DNA of 64,000 bases from contig NZ_CP020694.1 in the NCBI RefSeq assembly GCF_003611275.1, positions 3,307,092 to 3,371,091 of the forward strand, read 5' to 3'. A program made the translations under genes and the position numbers. This document shows, in pieces, positions 54,120-63,639 of this stretch; the first letter of the stretch is position 1; every line of letters begins with the position of its first letter. The notes below the pieces were generated by a model. That model saw only the letters and a list, made by a program, of their open reading frames with translations, had not been told where the DNA came from and searched no databases. Origin of the DNA: Sulfitobacter sp. D7 (lineage in GTDB: Bacteria > Pseudomonadota > Alphaproteobacteria > Rhodobacterales > Rhodobacteraceae).

Positions 54120-54848
54120 ATGCCCAGCCCCATCTACGCCATCGGAGACATCCACGGTTACGCCGCCGAGCTTGAGCGCGTGTTAACCTTGATCGAAGAA
54201 GACGGCGGGCCGGACGCGCGCATCGTCTTCCTTGGCGATTACACCGACCGCGGCCCCGACAGCAAAGCGGTGATCGAACGGCTGGCACAGGGCAAGGCCG
54301 AGGGCCGCAACTGGACCTTCCTCATGGGCAATCATGACCGCATGTTCCGCTGGTTCATGGAGGATTTCCCCCGCCATGATCCGCTCTTGCTCGTTGAACT
54401 TAACTGGCTGAACCCGCGTTTGGGCGGCGACACGACGCTCGGATCCTACGGGGTTTCGGTCAGCGGGCGCGACCGGATGTCAGAGGTACACGAGAAAGCC
54501 CGCGAAGCGGTGCCGCAGGCGCATGTGGACTTCCTGAAAACCCTCGCCCTGTCGCATCAGACACCCGACCTGTTCTTTGCCCATGCGGGCATCCGCCCCG
54601 AAGTGCCGCTGGACGCGCAGCGCGAGGATGATCTGCTGTGGATCCGCAAGGAGTTTCACGAATACACCGCGCCCCATCCCAAGCTGGTCGTCCACGGCCA
54701 CACGCCGGTGGACAGCGCCATGCATTACGGCAACCGGGTGAACCTCGACACCGGCGCGGGCTACGGCAAACCGCTTTGTGCGGCGGTGTTCGAGGGGGAT
54801 GAGGTTTGGGTGCTGACCCAGCAGGGGCGCAATCGCCTGCGCCCCTGA
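54120..54848 (+). CDS. PPP-type metallophosphatase (serine/threonine phosphatase-like)
   Basis: A 242-residue calcineurin-superfamily phosphatase of the PrpA/ApaH-like bacterial PPP group. Metal motifs in order: YAIGDIHGYAAELERVL (GDIHG), VFLGDYTDRGPDSKAVI (GDxxDRG), FLMGNHDRMF (GNHD), LFFAHAGIRPEVPLD (HAG) and LVVHGHTPVDSAM (HGHT). The substrate may be a phosphoprotein or a dinucleotide polyphosphate. Its own start follows the serA terminator region; it ends five bases before the convergent tdh stop. Confidence 0.88.
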   Translation: MPSPIYAIGDIHGYAAELERVLTLIEEDGGPDARIVFLGDYTDRGPDSKAVIERLAQGKAEGRNWTFLMGNHDRMFRWFMEDFPRHDPLLLVELNWLNPRLGGDTTLGSYGVSVSGRDRMSEVHEKAREAVPQAHVDFLKTLALSHQTPDLFFAHAGIRPEVPLDAQREDDLLWIRKEFHEYTAPHPKLVVHGHTPVDSAMHYGNRVNLDTGAGYGKPLCAAVFEGDEVWVLTQQGRNRLRP

Positions 54849-54853
54849 GTGGC

Positions 54854-55894
54854 TTAGCTCCAGTCAAGCACGACCTTGCCCGACTGGCCCGATTTCATCG
54901 CGGCAAAGCCCTGCTCGAAATCATCGACCCCGAAGCGATGGGTGATGATGGCGGAGACATCGAGCCCGTTCTCCAACATGGCGATCATCTTGTACCAGGT
55001 CTCGAAAATCTCGCGGCCATAGACGCCTTTGATGGTGATCGCCTTGAAAACGATACGGCTCCAATCCACCGGCGATTTCCCCGGCGGGATGCCCAGCATC
55101 GCGATGCGCCCGCCCATGGTCATGGCCTCAACCATCTGATCCAGCGCCTGCTGGTTGCCCGACATTTCAAGCCCCACGTCAAAGCCCTGTTTCATCTTCA
55201 GCCGGGGGATCACGTCGGCCAAATCCTCTTCGGCCACGTTCACTGTCACCACGTCGGCGACCTTTTCCGCCAGCGCCAGCCTGTCGGGGTTCACATCCGT
55301 GACCACCACATGCCGCGCGCCGACATGCCGCGCCACCGCCGCCGCCATGATGCCGATGGGCCCCGCGCCAGTGATCAACACATCCTCACCCACCAGATCA
55401 AAACTTAACGCTGTGTGCACCGCATTGCCCAAGGGATCGAGGATCGCGCCGATGTCGTCGGAAATCTCATCGGGCAGCGGCACCACATTGAACGCGGGCA
55501 GCCGCAGATATTGCGCAAAGGCCCCCTGTTCGTTTACCCCGATGCCCCGCGTCGCGGGATCAAGGTGGAACTTCCCCGCACGGCTTTGGCGTGACTGTTT
55601 GCCGATCAGATGCCCCTCGCCCGAGCAACGCTGCCCGATCTCAAGCCCTTCGACATTGCGGCCCAACTCGACGATCTCGCCCGCGAACTCATGGCCCGTG
55701 ATCAGCCCCACCGGCACCGTCCCGGCAGCCCAATCGTCCCAGTTCCAGATGTGGATATCGGTGCCACAGATGCCGGTCTTGTTGATCTTGATCAGCACGT
55801 CCTCGGGGCCGATCTCGGGCACTGGCGCATGGGTCATCCACAGCCCCTCGCGGGGGTGCAGCTTGGCCAGCGCTTTCATTTCATTCGTGGTCAT
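54854..55894 (-). CDS. tdh: L-threonine 3-dehydrogenase Tdh
   Basis: Oxidises threonine to 2-amino-3-ketobutyrate, the substrate of Kbl. A 346-residue zinc-dependent MDR protein: zinc site region [19 protein letters not shown] (Cys about 42), [16 protein letters not shown] (His-Glu), NAD motif [22 protein letters not shown] (about 170), and [15 protein letters not shown] near the end. Start overlaps the kbl stop by four bases (ATGA), the usual kbl-tdh operon. Confidence 0.95.
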   Translation of the reverse strand: MTTNEMKALAKLHPREGLWMTHAPVPEIGPEDVLIKINKTGICGTDIHIWNWDDWAAGTVPVGLITGHEFAGEIVELGRNVEGLEIGQRCSGEGHLIGKQSRQSRAGKFHLDPATRGIGVNEQGAFAQYLRLPAFNVVPLPDEISDDIGAILDPLGNAVHTALSFDLVGEDVLITGAGPIGIMAAAVARHVGARHVVVTDVNPDRLALAEKVADVVTVNVAEEDLADVIPRLKMKQGFDVGLEMSGNQQALDQMVEAMTMGGRIAMLGIPPGKSPVDWSRIVFKAITIKGVYGREIFETWYKMIAMLENGLDVSAIITHRFGVDDFEQGFAAMKSGQSGKVVLDWS

Positions 55895-57078
55895 TCGATC
55901 ACCCCACAGGCTTTGCCCGCGACTTCGAATGCCGTCAACGCGCGGTCAAGTTGCTCGCGGGTCAGTGCCGCGTTCATCTGCGTGCGGATGCGCGCCTGAC
56001 CGCGCGGCACCACCGGGAAGAAGAAGCCCGAGACATAGACCCCCTCCTCGAAAAGCCGTGCGGCCATGTCCTGCGCCAACTGCGCCTCGCCCAGCATGAC
56101 GGGCACGATGGGGTGTTCACCGGGCAGCAGGTCAAAGCCCAACTTCTCCAGCCCCGCGCGCCAGTATTTCGTATTCTCGAAAAGGCGTGCACGCAGATCA
56201 TCGCCGTCTTCGACCAGTTCCAGCGCCCGGATGCCGGCACGCACGATCGACGACGGCAGGGAGTTGGAAAACAGATAGGGCCGCGCGCGCTGGCGCAGTA
56301 GGTCGATCACCGGCTGCGGCCCTGCGATATAGCCGCCGATGGCCCCACCAAGCGCCTTGCCCAGCGTGCCGGTCACGATGTCGACCTTGACCCCGTGATG
56401 CGCGGGCGTGCCTGCACCCTTCGGCCCCATGAAGCCGGTGGAATGGCAGTCATCGACCATCACCAGCGCCTCATATTTCTCGGCCAGTGCGGTGATCTCG
56501 GGCAGGTTCGCCAGATAGCCGTCCATGGAGAAGACCCCGTCGGTCGCGATCATGATGAACCGCGCGCCATCCTCGCGGGCCTGCTTCAGCTTGGCCTCAA
56601 GATCCGCCATGTCGCTGTTGGCATAGCGGTAGCGTTTCGCCTTGCACAGACGAATGCCGTCGATGATCGAGGCATGGTTCAGCGCGTCTGAAATCACCGC
56701 GTCCTCCGGCCCCAGCAGCGGCTCGAACAGCCCGCCGTTGGCGTCGAAACAGGCGGCGAAGAGGATCGAATCGTCATGCCCGAGAAAGCCCGCCAGCTTC
56801 TGCTCCAACTCGCGGTGGATGTCCTGCGTGCCGCAGATAAAGCGGACCGAGGCCATGCCGAATCCTTTCTCGTCCATCGCCTCTTTGGCGGTGGCGATCA
56901 ACTCGGGATGATCGGCGAGGCCGAGATAGTTGTTGGCGCAGAGGTTGATGACCCCGCGGTCACCCACCGCGATCTCCCCGCCCTGCGGGGTGGTGATGAG
57001 CCGCTCGCGCTTCATCATGCCCTCGGCGTCGATCTCGGCTAGGGTGTCGGTGACATGGGATAGAAATGCTTGGGTCAT
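55891..57078 (-). CDS. kbl: Glycine C-acetyltransferase (2-amino-3-ketobutyrate CoA ligase) Kbl
   Basis: Cleaves 2-amino-3-ketobutyrate with CoA to glycine and acetyl-CoA. From ATG 57078 ([17 protein letters not shown]), preceded by AAAGGAGAG, it has 395 residues, the normal length. Alpha-oxoamine synthase motifs: [44 protein letters not shown] and the PLP lysine in [17 protein letters not shown] (about 244). Three TTCCGAWAT repeats lie 43-86 bases before its start. Co-transcribed with tdh; links threonine breakdown to the serine/glycine genes nearby. Confidence 0.96.
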   Translation of the reverse strand: MTQAFLSHVTDTLAEIDAEGMMKRERLITTPQGGEIAVGDRGVINLCANNYLGLADHPELIATAKEAMDEKGFGMASVRFICGTQDIHRELEQKLAGFLGHDDSILFAACFDANGGLFEPLLGPEDAVISDALNHASIIDGIRLCKAKRYRYANSDMADLEAKLKQAREDGARFIMIATDGVFSMDGYLANLPEITALAEKYEALVMVDDCHSTGFMGPKGAGTPAHHGVKVDIVTGTLGKALGGAIGGYIAGPQPVIDLLRQRARPYLFSNSLPSSIVRAGIRALELVEDGDDLRARLFENTKYWRAGLEKLGFDLLPGEHPIVPVMLGEAQLAQDMAARLFEEGVYVSGFFFPVVPRGQARIRTQMNAALTREQLDRALTAFEVAGKACGVIE

Positions 57079-57120
57079 GAGGCTCTCCTTTTCAGGGAGC
57101 ATCTACCATAACGGAGGCCG

Positions 57121-57164
57121 TTCCGAAATAGAGGATTTCCGAAATGGCGGATTTATTCCGATAT
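57121..57164. promoter_or_regulatory. Three TTCCGAWAT repeats upstream of kbl, probable operator
   Basis: TTCCGAAAT at 57121-57129 and 57137-57145, TTCCGATAT at 57156-57164; spacing 16 and 19 bases. They fill most of the 94-base gap between the XRE-cupin gene and kbl. A regulator of kbl-tdh, most simply the XRE-cupin protein encoded just upstream, would be expected to bind here. Confidence 0.55.
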
Positions 57165-57172
57165 ACCGGAGA

Positions 57173-57739
57173 TCAGGCATCTTGCACCACCAAAAAGGCA
57201 CGCACCGGCCCAGCGGTCGCGCGGATCGCATGGGGCACGTCGGCGGCATAGCGGGCCGTGTCTCCGGCCTGCAACTGCTCTGTCCCCATACCGCTGGTCA
57301 CTTCGACTGCCCCCTCGAAAACGCTCAGATGCTCGCGCGCGCCGCGGGTATGCGGCGCACTGTCGAGCATGCCACCTTCGGCGATGAGCAGTTCGTAAAC
57401 CTCGTGATGCCCGGCCTCTTCGGGCGGGGACAAGATGCGGATCCGGCAGCCTGACCCAAGGTTGCTGATCGTCGGCACGGCGGCGCTGCGCAGCACTTCG
57501 ATCTGAGCCTCTGTCGGCGCACCATCCAAAAGCCCGGCGAAATCCACCTGCAAGGCGCGCGTGAGGTTCCACAGCGTGGCGATCGTAGGGCTCGATTCGC
57601 CGCGCTCGATCTGGCTCACCATGGAGCGCGACACGCCCGAAAGCTTGGCCACCGCATCAAGCGAAAGCCCCTGCCCCTGTCGCGCCGCTTTCAAGCGGGC
57701 GGGCAGCTGTGTCAGGATCTTGTCTGTGTTGTCCGTCAT
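57173..57739 (-). CDS. XRE-family regulator with cupin domain, upstream of kbl-tdh
   Basis: A 188-residue protein from ATG 57739 (MTDNTDKILTQLPARLKAARQGQGLSLDAV); the frame is open much further upstream, but that part is antisense to the thiolase region and has no start. HTH about 13-68 (LSLDAVAKLSGVSRSMVSQIERGESSPTIATLW) and cupin about 105-185 (HEVYELLIAEGGMLDSAPHTRG, ARYAADVPHAIRA). Same architecture as the protein at 34290 but clearly a different paralogue. Location suggests control of threonine catabolism. Confidence 0.87.
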   Translation of the reverse strand: MTDNTDKILTQLPARLKAARQGQGLSLDAVAKLSGVSRSMVSQIERGESSPTIATLWNLTRALQVDFAGLLDGAPTEAQIEVLRSAAVPTISNLGSGCRIRILSPPEEAGHHEVYELLIAEGGMLDSAPHTRGAREHLSVFEGAVEVTSGMGTEQLQAGDTARYAADVPHAIRATAGPVRAFLVVQDA

Positions 57740-57854
57740 GACGGATATGTCGCGCGGCGCCCCGCCCCTGTCAAGCCGCGCTTTGACGGGACGTTTCCAC
57801 TGACTTTGCCCCGCCCCCGGCCCATAGTGCTGGCAACGACCAAAGGAGAGTTTC

Positions 57855-59036
57855 ATGTCAGACGATATCGTCATCCTGAGCGGTGCGCGCAGCGCCATCG
57901 GCACTTTCGGCGGCAGCCTTGCCGGCACCCCACCCACCAAGCTTGGCAGCACCGTCGCGGCAGCGGCGATGGAGCGTGCGGGCGTCAGCCCTGACCAGAT
58001 CGGCCATGTGGTTTTTGGCACCGTCATCAACACCGAGCCGCGCGACATGTACCTCAGCCGCGTCGCCGCGCGCGATGCGGGCGTGCCGGATGAAGTGCCC
58101 GCGATGAACGTGAACCGCCTGTGCGGTTCGGGCGTGCAGGCGCTGGTCTCGGCGACCCAAAGCCTGATGCTGGGCGATGCGGATTTCGCCCTTGCTGGCG
58201 GAGCCGAGAGCATGTCGCGCGCGCCTTACATTCTGCCCGATGCCCGCTGGGGCCAGAAAATGGGCGATGTCCGCAGCCTCGACATGCTTTTGGGCACGCT
58301 GAACTGCCCCTTCGGCACCGGCCACATGGGGGTCACGGCCGAGAATGTCGCGGATGAACATACCATCACCCGCGAGGAGATGGACGCCTTTGCCCTGCAA
58401 AGCCAAGAACGCGCAGCGGCGGCCATCGCGGCGGGGCATTTCAAGGATCAGATCGTGCCGGTCGACGTAAAGGTCAAGCGCGACATGGTGCCCTTTGACA
58501 CCGATGAACACCCCAAGGCCACCACGGCCGAGGCGCTGGCCGGGCTGCGCCCCGTATTCCAGAAGGACGGGCGCGTCACAGCGGGCAATGCCAGCGGTAT
58601 CAACGACGGTGCCGCGGCGCTGGTGCTGGCCCGCGCCGGGGCAGCCGAGGCCGCCGGGCTCACGCCCCGTGCGCGCATCCTTGGCTACGCCCATGCCGGT
58701 GTGCGCCCCGAAGTCATGGGCATCGGCCCGGTTCCCGCTGTCCGCCGCCTGCTGGAGCGCACCGGCCTGAAGGCCGATGATTTCGATGTGATCGAAAGCA
58801 ACGAGGCCTTCGCCAGCCAAGCGCTGGCGGTGAGCAAGGAGTTGGGATTCGACCCGGCAAAAGTGAACCCCAACGGCGGGGCCATCGCCCTTGGTCACCC
58901 GGTCGGCGCGACCGGGGCGATCATCACCGTGAAAGCGCTTTATGAGTTGGAGCGGATTGGCGGCAAGCGCGCGTTGATCACCATGTGCATCGGCGGCGGG
59001 CAAGGCATCGCCATGGCCATCGAACGTATTGCCTGA
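57855..59036 (+). CDS. Acetyl-CoA C-acyltransferase (beta-ketothiolase, BktB/PhaA type)
   Basis: A 393-residue thiolase that condenses or cleaves acyl-CoA units, as in polyhydroxybutyrate synthesis or fatty-acid and amino-acid breakdown. Nucleophilic Cys in MNVNRLCGSGVQALVSA (about 90), IESNEAFASQALAVSKELG, NPNGGAIALGHPVGATGA with the catalytic His (about 350), and the second Cys in ITMCIGGGQGIAMAIE (about 380). AAAGGAGAG stands before the ATG. It is monocistronic and divergent from the XRE-cupin gene, so the exact pathway is open. Confidence 0.92.
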   Translation: MSDDIVILSGARSAIGTFGGSLAGTPPTKLGSTVAAAAMERAGVSPDQIGHVVFGTVINTEPRDMYLSRVAARDAGVPDEVPAMNVNRLCGSGVQALVSATQSLMLGDADFALAGGAESMSRAPYILPDARWGQKMGDVRSLDMLLGTLNCPFGTGHMGVTAENVADEHTITREEMDAFALQSQERAAAAIAAGHFKDQIVPVDVKVKRDMVPFDTDEHPKATTAEALAGLRPVFQKDGRVTAGNASGINDGAAALVLARAGAAEAAGLTPRARILGYAHAGVRPEVMGIGPVPAVRRLLERTGLKADDFDVIESNEAFASQALAVSKELGFDPAKVNPNGGAIALGHPVGATGAIITVKALYELERIGGKRALITMCIGGGQGIAMAIERIA

Positions 59037-59041
59037 ATGCG

Positions 59042-59060
59042 GGGGGCCTCCGCGGCCCCC
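59042..59060. terminator. GC hairpin between convergent thiolase and ubiB genes
   Basis: GGGGGCC, loop TCCGC, GGCCCCC: seven GC pairs, five bases after the thiolase stop and four before the ubiB stop. No T-run; a bidirectional stop signal is plausible. Confidence 0.5.
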
Positions 59061-59064
59061 TGCC

Positions 59065-60597
59065 CTAAAGCAGCGCGCCGATCAGGGCGATTGTGGTGGC
59101 CCCGGCAATGCCGGACATCACCGCAGTCGCCGCGATGTAGCGCCAGAACCGCGGGCGGCGCTCTGGCTGCTCCTCGGCCTGACGGTTCAGCGCCTGTTCG
59201 ACCAGCCCCGGCAAACGCGGACCAAAGCGGGCCATGACCATCGCCGTGTCGCGCAGATCAGAAACGATCGCGCGCGGCCCTAGCGACTTGGTGATGTAAT
59301 CGGTCACAATCGGGCTCGCGACTTCCCAGATGTTGATATGCGGGTTGAGCGAGCGGGCCACGCCCTCAACCACGACCATCGTGCGTTGCAGCAAGATCAG
59401 CTCGGTCCGGGTTTCCATGCCGAAACGCTCAGTCACTTCAAAGAGGTAGGTCAGCAGCCGCGCCATGGAAATGCGGGTGGCATCCATGCCGAAAATCGGC
59501 TCGCCCACCGCGCGCAGGGCGCGGGCGAATTCATCGACATCCTTGTCGGCAGGCACATAACCCGCCTCAAAATGCACCTTGGCCACGCGCAGGTAATCGC
59601 GGCGGATAAAGCCATAGAGGATCTCGGCATAGACGCGGCGGGTATAGCTGTCGATATGACCCATGATGCCGAAGTCATAGGCGATGATATCGCCATTGGC
59701 CGCGACCTTGAGGTTGCCTTGGTGCATGTCGGCGTGGAAATAACCGTCGCGCAGGGCGTGTTGCAAAAAGAGTTGCAGCACCCGTTCCGACAGCGCTACC
59801 CGGTCGTGACCCGCCGCATCCAGCGCGGCGTTGTCGCCCAGCGGCAGACCATCGGCCCAGCCCAGCGTCATCACGCGGCGGCCCGAATAATTCCATTTGA
59901 TCTCAGGCAGTTGAAATCCGGTGTCATCTTTGGTGTTGGCGGCAAACTCCGACGCGGCAGAGCTTTCCAGCCGCAGGTCCAACTCCCCCCGCACAACGCC
60001 GTCGAAATGCTCGATCACCTCCATCGGGCGCAATCGGCGCGATCCGGGAGAGAAGATTTCGGCCATGCGGGCGGCAAGATAGAAAGCGTCGATGTCCTTG
60101 CGGAAGGCTTTTTCGATGCCGGGGCGCAGGACTTTGACGGCGACCTCTTCGCCGGTCTCGGCCAGTCGTGCATGGTGGACCTGCGCGATAGAGGCCGCGG
60201 CGACGGGTTCGCTGAACTCAGAGAAAATCGCGCTGACCGGCTCACCCAACTCCTGCTCGACCGCCCTGCGGGCCAGCGCCGTGTCAAAAGGCGGCAGCTT
60301 GTCTTGCAAGACACGCAGTTGCACAGCCAGATCATCCCCAACCACGTCGGGCCGGGTCGAAAGCACCTGACCGAATTTGATGTAGGCCGGGCCAAGCGCG
60401 GTCAGCGCGCGGGTGGCGGGCGGCATGGTCGGGTCGCCTTTGTAGCCCAGCCATTTGAACGGCAGGCCAAGCGCGCGGGCCACGAAACGCAGCGCCGGGG
60501 AAGCATCGAAAGCATCCAGCACCACATTCATCGCGCCCGCGCGTTCCAACGTCGCGCCGGTGCGGATCAGCCGCCAAATGTTGTGAGGTCCGCGCAT
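59065..60597 (-). CDS. ubiB: Ubiquinone biosynthesis regulatory kinase-like protein UbiB
   Basis: A 510-residue ABC1/ADCK/UbiB atypical kinase-like ATPase needed for ubiquinone synthesis. Visible: PATRALTALGPAYIKFGQVLSTRPDVV (KxGQ motif), PVAAASIAQVHHARLAETGEEVAVKVLRP (A-rich loop and Lys), FFHADMHQGNLKV region (here DGYFHADMHQGNLKVAANGDIIAYDFG with the DFG Asp), and two membrane helices at the very C-terminus (YIAATAVMSGIAGATTIALIGALL). It overlaps the ubiE stop by one base, so ubiE-ubiB form an operon. Confidence 0.95.
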   Translation of the reverse strand: MRGPHNIWRLIRTGATLERAGAMNVVLDAFDASPALRFVARALGLPFKWLGYKGDPTMPPATRALTALGPAYIKFGQVLSTRPDVVGDDLAVQLRVLQDKLPPFDTALARRAVEQELGEPVSAIFSEFSEPVAAASIAQVHHARLAETGEEVAVKVLRPGIEKAFRKDIDAFYLAARMAEIFSPGSRRLRPMEVIEHFDGVVRGELDLRLESSAASEFAANTKDDTGFQLPEIKWNYSGRRVMTLGWADGLPLGDNAALDAAGHDRVALSERVLQLFLQHALRDGYFHADMHQGNLKVAANGDIIAYDFGIMGHIDSYTRRVYAEILYGFIRRDYLRVAKVHFEAGYVPADKDVDEFARALRAVGEPIFGMDATRISMARLLTYLFEVTERFGMETRTELILLQRTMVVVEGVARSLNPHINIWEVASPIVTDYITKSLGPRAIVSDLRDTAMVMARFGPRLPGLVEQALNRQAEEQPERRPRFWRYIAATAVMSGIAGATTIALIGALL

Positions 60598-61349
60598 CAG
60601 AGTTTCCAGCCCGAATGCAGCGCCGCGATGCCCATGCTCAGGTTGCGGTATTTGGCCTGCCCGAAACCGGCCGTGCGTACCATCGACAGAAACGTTTCCT
60701 GATCGGGGAAATTGCGGATCGATTCGACCAGATACTGATAGCTGTCGCGGTCGCCCGCGATGGCTTGCCCCATGCGCGGGATCACGTTGAAACTGTAGAG
60801 GTCATAGGCTTTTTGCATCGCCGGGTTGGGCAGCTGGCTGAACTCCAACACCATCAGGCGGCCACCGGGGCGCAGCACGCGGTACGCTTCGTTCAGCGCC
60901 TCTTGGGGGCGGGTCACGTTCCGGATGCCAAAGCTGATTGTATAGACATCAAAGGTGTTGTCGGGAAACGGCAGTGCCATGGCATCGCCCACCACCCAAT
61001 CAAGGCTGCCGGTCAGGCTGTCGGCCTCGGCGCGTTTGCGGCCTTCGACCAGCATCGGCTCGGTGAGGTCGAGCACCGTCGCATGTCCGTGGCCCGCGCG
61101 GCCCAGAAACTTGAACGACACATCGCCCGTGCCACCCGCCACATCCAGCAACTTCTGACCGGGGCGCGGGGCGAGCCAATCCATCATCGCTTCTTTCCAG
61201 ACGCGGTGGATGCCCATGCTCATCACATCGTTCATGATGTCGTATTTGCTGGCGACGGAGTTGAACACACCCTGCACGCGACCTGCTTTTTCATCCTCGG
61301 GTACGGTCTCGAACCCGAAATGGGTGGTTTTGTCGGCGTCCTGGGTCAT
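60597..61349 (-). CDS. ubiE: Demethylmenaquinone/2-polyprenyl benzoquinol methyltransferase UbiE
   Basis: SAM-dependent C-methyltransferase of ubiquinone synthesis, 250 residues. [42 protein letters not shown] is the family start (first 55 residues); the SAM motif is [20 protein letters not shown] (about 70); [19 protein letters not shown] (about 130) and LEFSQLPNP follow. Divergent from mutM across a 100-base gap; ubiB is downstream. Confidence 0.96.
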   Translation of the reverse strand: MTQDADKTTHFGFETVPEDEKAGRVQGVFNSVASKYDIMNDVMSMGIHRVWKEAMMDWLAPRPGQKLLDVAGGTGDVSFKFLGRAGHGHATVLDLTEPMLVEGRKRAEADSLTGSLDWVVGDAMALPFPDNTFDVYTISFGIRNVTRPQEALNEAYRVLRPGGRLMVLEFSQLPNPAMQKAYDLYSFNVIPRMGQAIAGDRDSYQYLVESIRNFPDQETFLSMVRTAGFGQAKYRNLSMGIAALHSGWKL

Positions 61350-61449
61350 CTGCTCTTGCGATCCTCTGGTTCAGTCCCTTGTTATAGGGTGCCGTAGGCT
61401 GGGGACAATGCGTGCCTTTTGTCACAGGCAAGCCAGAGGGGAAACCGAG

Positions 61450-62301
61450 ATGCCGGAACTGCCAGAGGTCGAAACCGTCCGCCGAGGGCTGGCCCCCGCG
61501 ATGGAGGGGCAGGTGATTGCCCGCGCTGAGGTGAACCGCCCCGATCTGCGCTGGCCCTTCCCCGAACGGATGGCAGAGCGGCTGACTGGGCAGCGAGTCG
61601 GGCTGCTGCGACGACGGTCGAAATACATCCTCGCCGATCTGGAGGGTGGGGAATCGCTGTTGGTGCATTTGGGCATGTCCGGGCGGATGCTCGTCTCGGG
61701 TGACCCGCTGGGGCAGTTTCAGCACAACCACCCCGCCCCAGAGAAACATGACCACGTCGTGTTGCATATGGGTAACGGTGCGCGGATCACCTTTAACGAC
61801 CCGCGCCGTTTTGGCGCGATGGATCTGATGCCCACGGCGGGGGCCGAAACGCATAAACTGCTGGCCTCGCTCGGGCCGGAACCCTTAGGCAATGACTTTC
61901 ACGAAGCGCATCTGGTGGCCGCGCTGAAAGGGCGCAACACACCGATCAAATCCGCCCTGCTGGATCAGCGGATCGTGGCGGGTTTGGGAAATATCTACGT
62001 CTGCGAAGCACTTTACCGCGCAGGGATTCACCCCGCCCGCAAGGCCGGGCGCATCTCGGCCACGCGGATCGCCGGGCTGGTGCCGATCATCCGCGAGGTG
62101 CTGGCCGATGCCATCACGGCGGGGGGATCCTCGCTCAAGGACTTCCGGCAGGCGGACGGCGAATTGGGCTATTTCCAGCACAGCTTCGATGTCTACGGAC
62201 GAGAGGGGCAACCCTGCCGCCGACCGGGCTGCGACGGCACCATCGGGCGCATCGTACAAAGCGGGCGGTCTTCCTTCTATTGTCCGCGCTGCCAAAGATA
62301 A
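61450..62301 (+). CDS. mutM: Formamidopyrimidine-DNA glycosylase MutM (Fpg)
   Basis: Removes 8-oxoguanine and formamidopyrimidines and nicks the abasic site. From ATG 61450 ([16 protein letters not shown]), with the catalytic Pro2 and Glu3 at the very N-terminus, which fixes the start; 283 residues. [27 protein letters not shown] holds the catalytic Lys near 58; the helix-two-turn-helix is around 170-230 ([24 protein letters not shown]) and the zinc finger at the C-terminus is [26 protein letters not shown]. 64 bases before the enoyl-CoA hydratase gene on the same strand. Confidence 0.97.
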   Translation: MPELPEVETVRRGLAPAMEGQVIARAEVNRPDLRWPFPERMAERLTGQRVGLLRRRSKYILADLEGGESLLVHLGMSGRMLVSGDPLGQFQHNHPAPEKHDHVVLHMGNGARITFNDPRRFGAMDLMPTAGAETHKLLASLGPEPLGNDFHEAHLVAALKGRNTPIKSALLDQRIVAGLGNIYVCEALYRAGIHPARKAGRISATRIAGLVPIIREVLADAITAGGSSLKDFRQADGELGYFQHSFDVYGREGQPCRRPGCDGTIGRIVQSGRSSFYCPRCQR

Positions 62302-62365
62302 CTTGAAACATGGGGGTGCCGTGGTATGCACATTCCCCTGAGCGCAACAACAAAGAGCATTCTCG

Positions 62366-63142
62366 ATGGCTTACGAAACGATCACCGTGGACGTGGACAA
62401 CCATGTGGCCCTGATCACCCTCAACCGCCCGGATGCGCTGAACGCGCTCAACGACGCGTTGCTGGGTGAATTGGCCAAAGCGCTGAAAGGCGCACAGGAA
62501 AACGACAAGGTGCGTTGCATCGTCATCACCGGGTCGGAAAAGGCATTCGCTGCCGGGGCCGACATCGCGATGATGCGCGATCAAAGCTTTGTTGACGTCT
62601 TCATGGGTGATCTCTTCACGCCCGAGACCGATCAAATCCTGCGCGTGCGCAAGCCGATCATCGCAGCCGTGTCGGGCTATGCCTTGGGCGGTGGCTGCGA
62701 ATTGGCGATGATGTGCGATTTCATCATCTGTTCGGAAAGCGCCAAGTTCGGCCAGCCTGAGATCAACCTTGGTGTCGTGGCAGGCATCGGCGGCACCCAG
62801 CGTCTGACGCGCCTTGTGGGCAAGTCCAAAGCGATGGACATGAACCTGACGGGCCGTTTCATGGATGCCGAAGAAGCCGAACGCTCGGGCCTTGTGTCGC
62901 GCGTTGTGCCGGTCAAAAAGCTGATGGAAGAAGCCATGGCCGCCGCTGGCAAGATTGCCGAAAAATCCATGATCTCGGCCACCGTGGTCAAGGAATGCGT
63001 GAACCGCGCCTATGAGGTGCCGCTGAGCGAAGGCCTGTTGTTCGAGCGCCGCATGTTCCATTCGCTGTTCAACACCGAAGACCAGAAAGAAGGCATGTCG
63101 GCCTTTCTTGAAAAGCGCGAAGCGCAGTTCCGCGACAAATAA
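62366..63142 (+). CDS. Enoyl-CoA hydratase (crotonase family)
   Basis: A 258-residue crotonase that hydrates 2-enoyl-CoA in beta-oxidation. Oxyanion-hole segments [19 protein letters not shown] (about 60-75) and [22 protein letters not shown] (about 100-120) and both catalytic Glu neighbourhoods ([31 protein letters not shown]) are present. The place between mutM and rpsT is conserved in Rhodobacterales. The 174-base gap to rpsT probably holds the rpsT promoter. Confidence 0.94.
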   Translation: MAYETITVDVDNHVALITLNRPDALNALNDALLGELAKALKGAQENDKVRCIVITGSEKAFAAGADIAMMRDQSFVDVFMGDLFTPETDQILRVRKPIIAAVSGYALGGGCELAMMCDFIICSESAKFGQPEINLGVVAGIGGTQRLTRLVGKSKAMDMNLTGRFMDAEEAERSGLVSRVVPVKKLMEEAMAAAGKIAEKSMISATVVKECVNRAYEVPLSEGLLFERRMFHSLFNTEDQKEGMSAFLEKREAQFRDK

Positions 63143-63316
63143 GCGATTCCAGTGGCGCGGCTTGCATTGCCGCGCCTGCTGTCTTATAGGCAGCCCCAAT
63201 ACATGCGCGTGCAGCCCGCTCTGGCTAGAATCACCTGCCCTTTGGGGGCCCGGATTTCCGGTAGGGTTGGCGTCACGCATTGCTACGCAACAAAATGAAC
63301 CCGAAGGCTGATACTC

Positions 63317-63580
63317 ATGGCAAACACAACACAATCCGCAAAGCGCGCACGTCAAAACGAGAAACGTTTTGCGATCAATAAAGCCCGTCGTTCGCGCATC
63401 CGCACCTACCTGCGCAAAGTCGAAGAGGCGATCACCTCCGGTGATAAAGAAGCCGCAACCGCCGCTTTGAAAGTCGCCCAGCCCGAGCTGATGCGCGGCG
63501 TCACCAAAGGCGTTTTCCACAAAAACACCGCTTCGCGCAAAATGTCGCGTCTGTCCGCACGGGTCAAAGCACTGGGTTAA
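63317..63580 (+). CDS. rpsT: 30S ribosomal protein S20
   Basis: Primary 16S rRNA-binding protein of the small subunit. An 87-residue, lysine- and arginine-rich all-helical protein: [64 protein letters not shown] are the family blocks. Strong terminator 34 bases after the stop. In Rhodobacterales dnaA is normally the next gene; its start must lie beyond base 64000. Confidence 0.97.
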   Translation: MANTTQSAKRARQNEKRFAINKARRSRIRTYLRKVEEAITSGDKEAATAALKVAQPELMRGVTKGVFHKNTASRKMSRLSARVKALG

Positions 63581-63613
63581 TACGGCTCCACAGCCAACCC
63601 TTTGAAAGACAAG

Positions 63614-63639
63614 AGGCGCCGCATTGCGGCGCCTTTTTT
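63614..63639 (+). terminator. Rho-independent terminator of rpsT
   Basis: AGGCGCCGC, loop ATT, GCGGCGCCT: nine pairs followed by six T. Confidence 0.88.

Noticed and set aside
52320..54155. 611-codon minus-strand frame opposite serA
   Set aside because: Antisense of serA; composition biased to His, Asp, Gly and Arg, no recognisable domain.
57740..58213. N-terminal extension of the XRE-cupin protein
   Set aside because: The frame is open but opposite the thiolase gene; ATG 57739 gives a normal HTH start.
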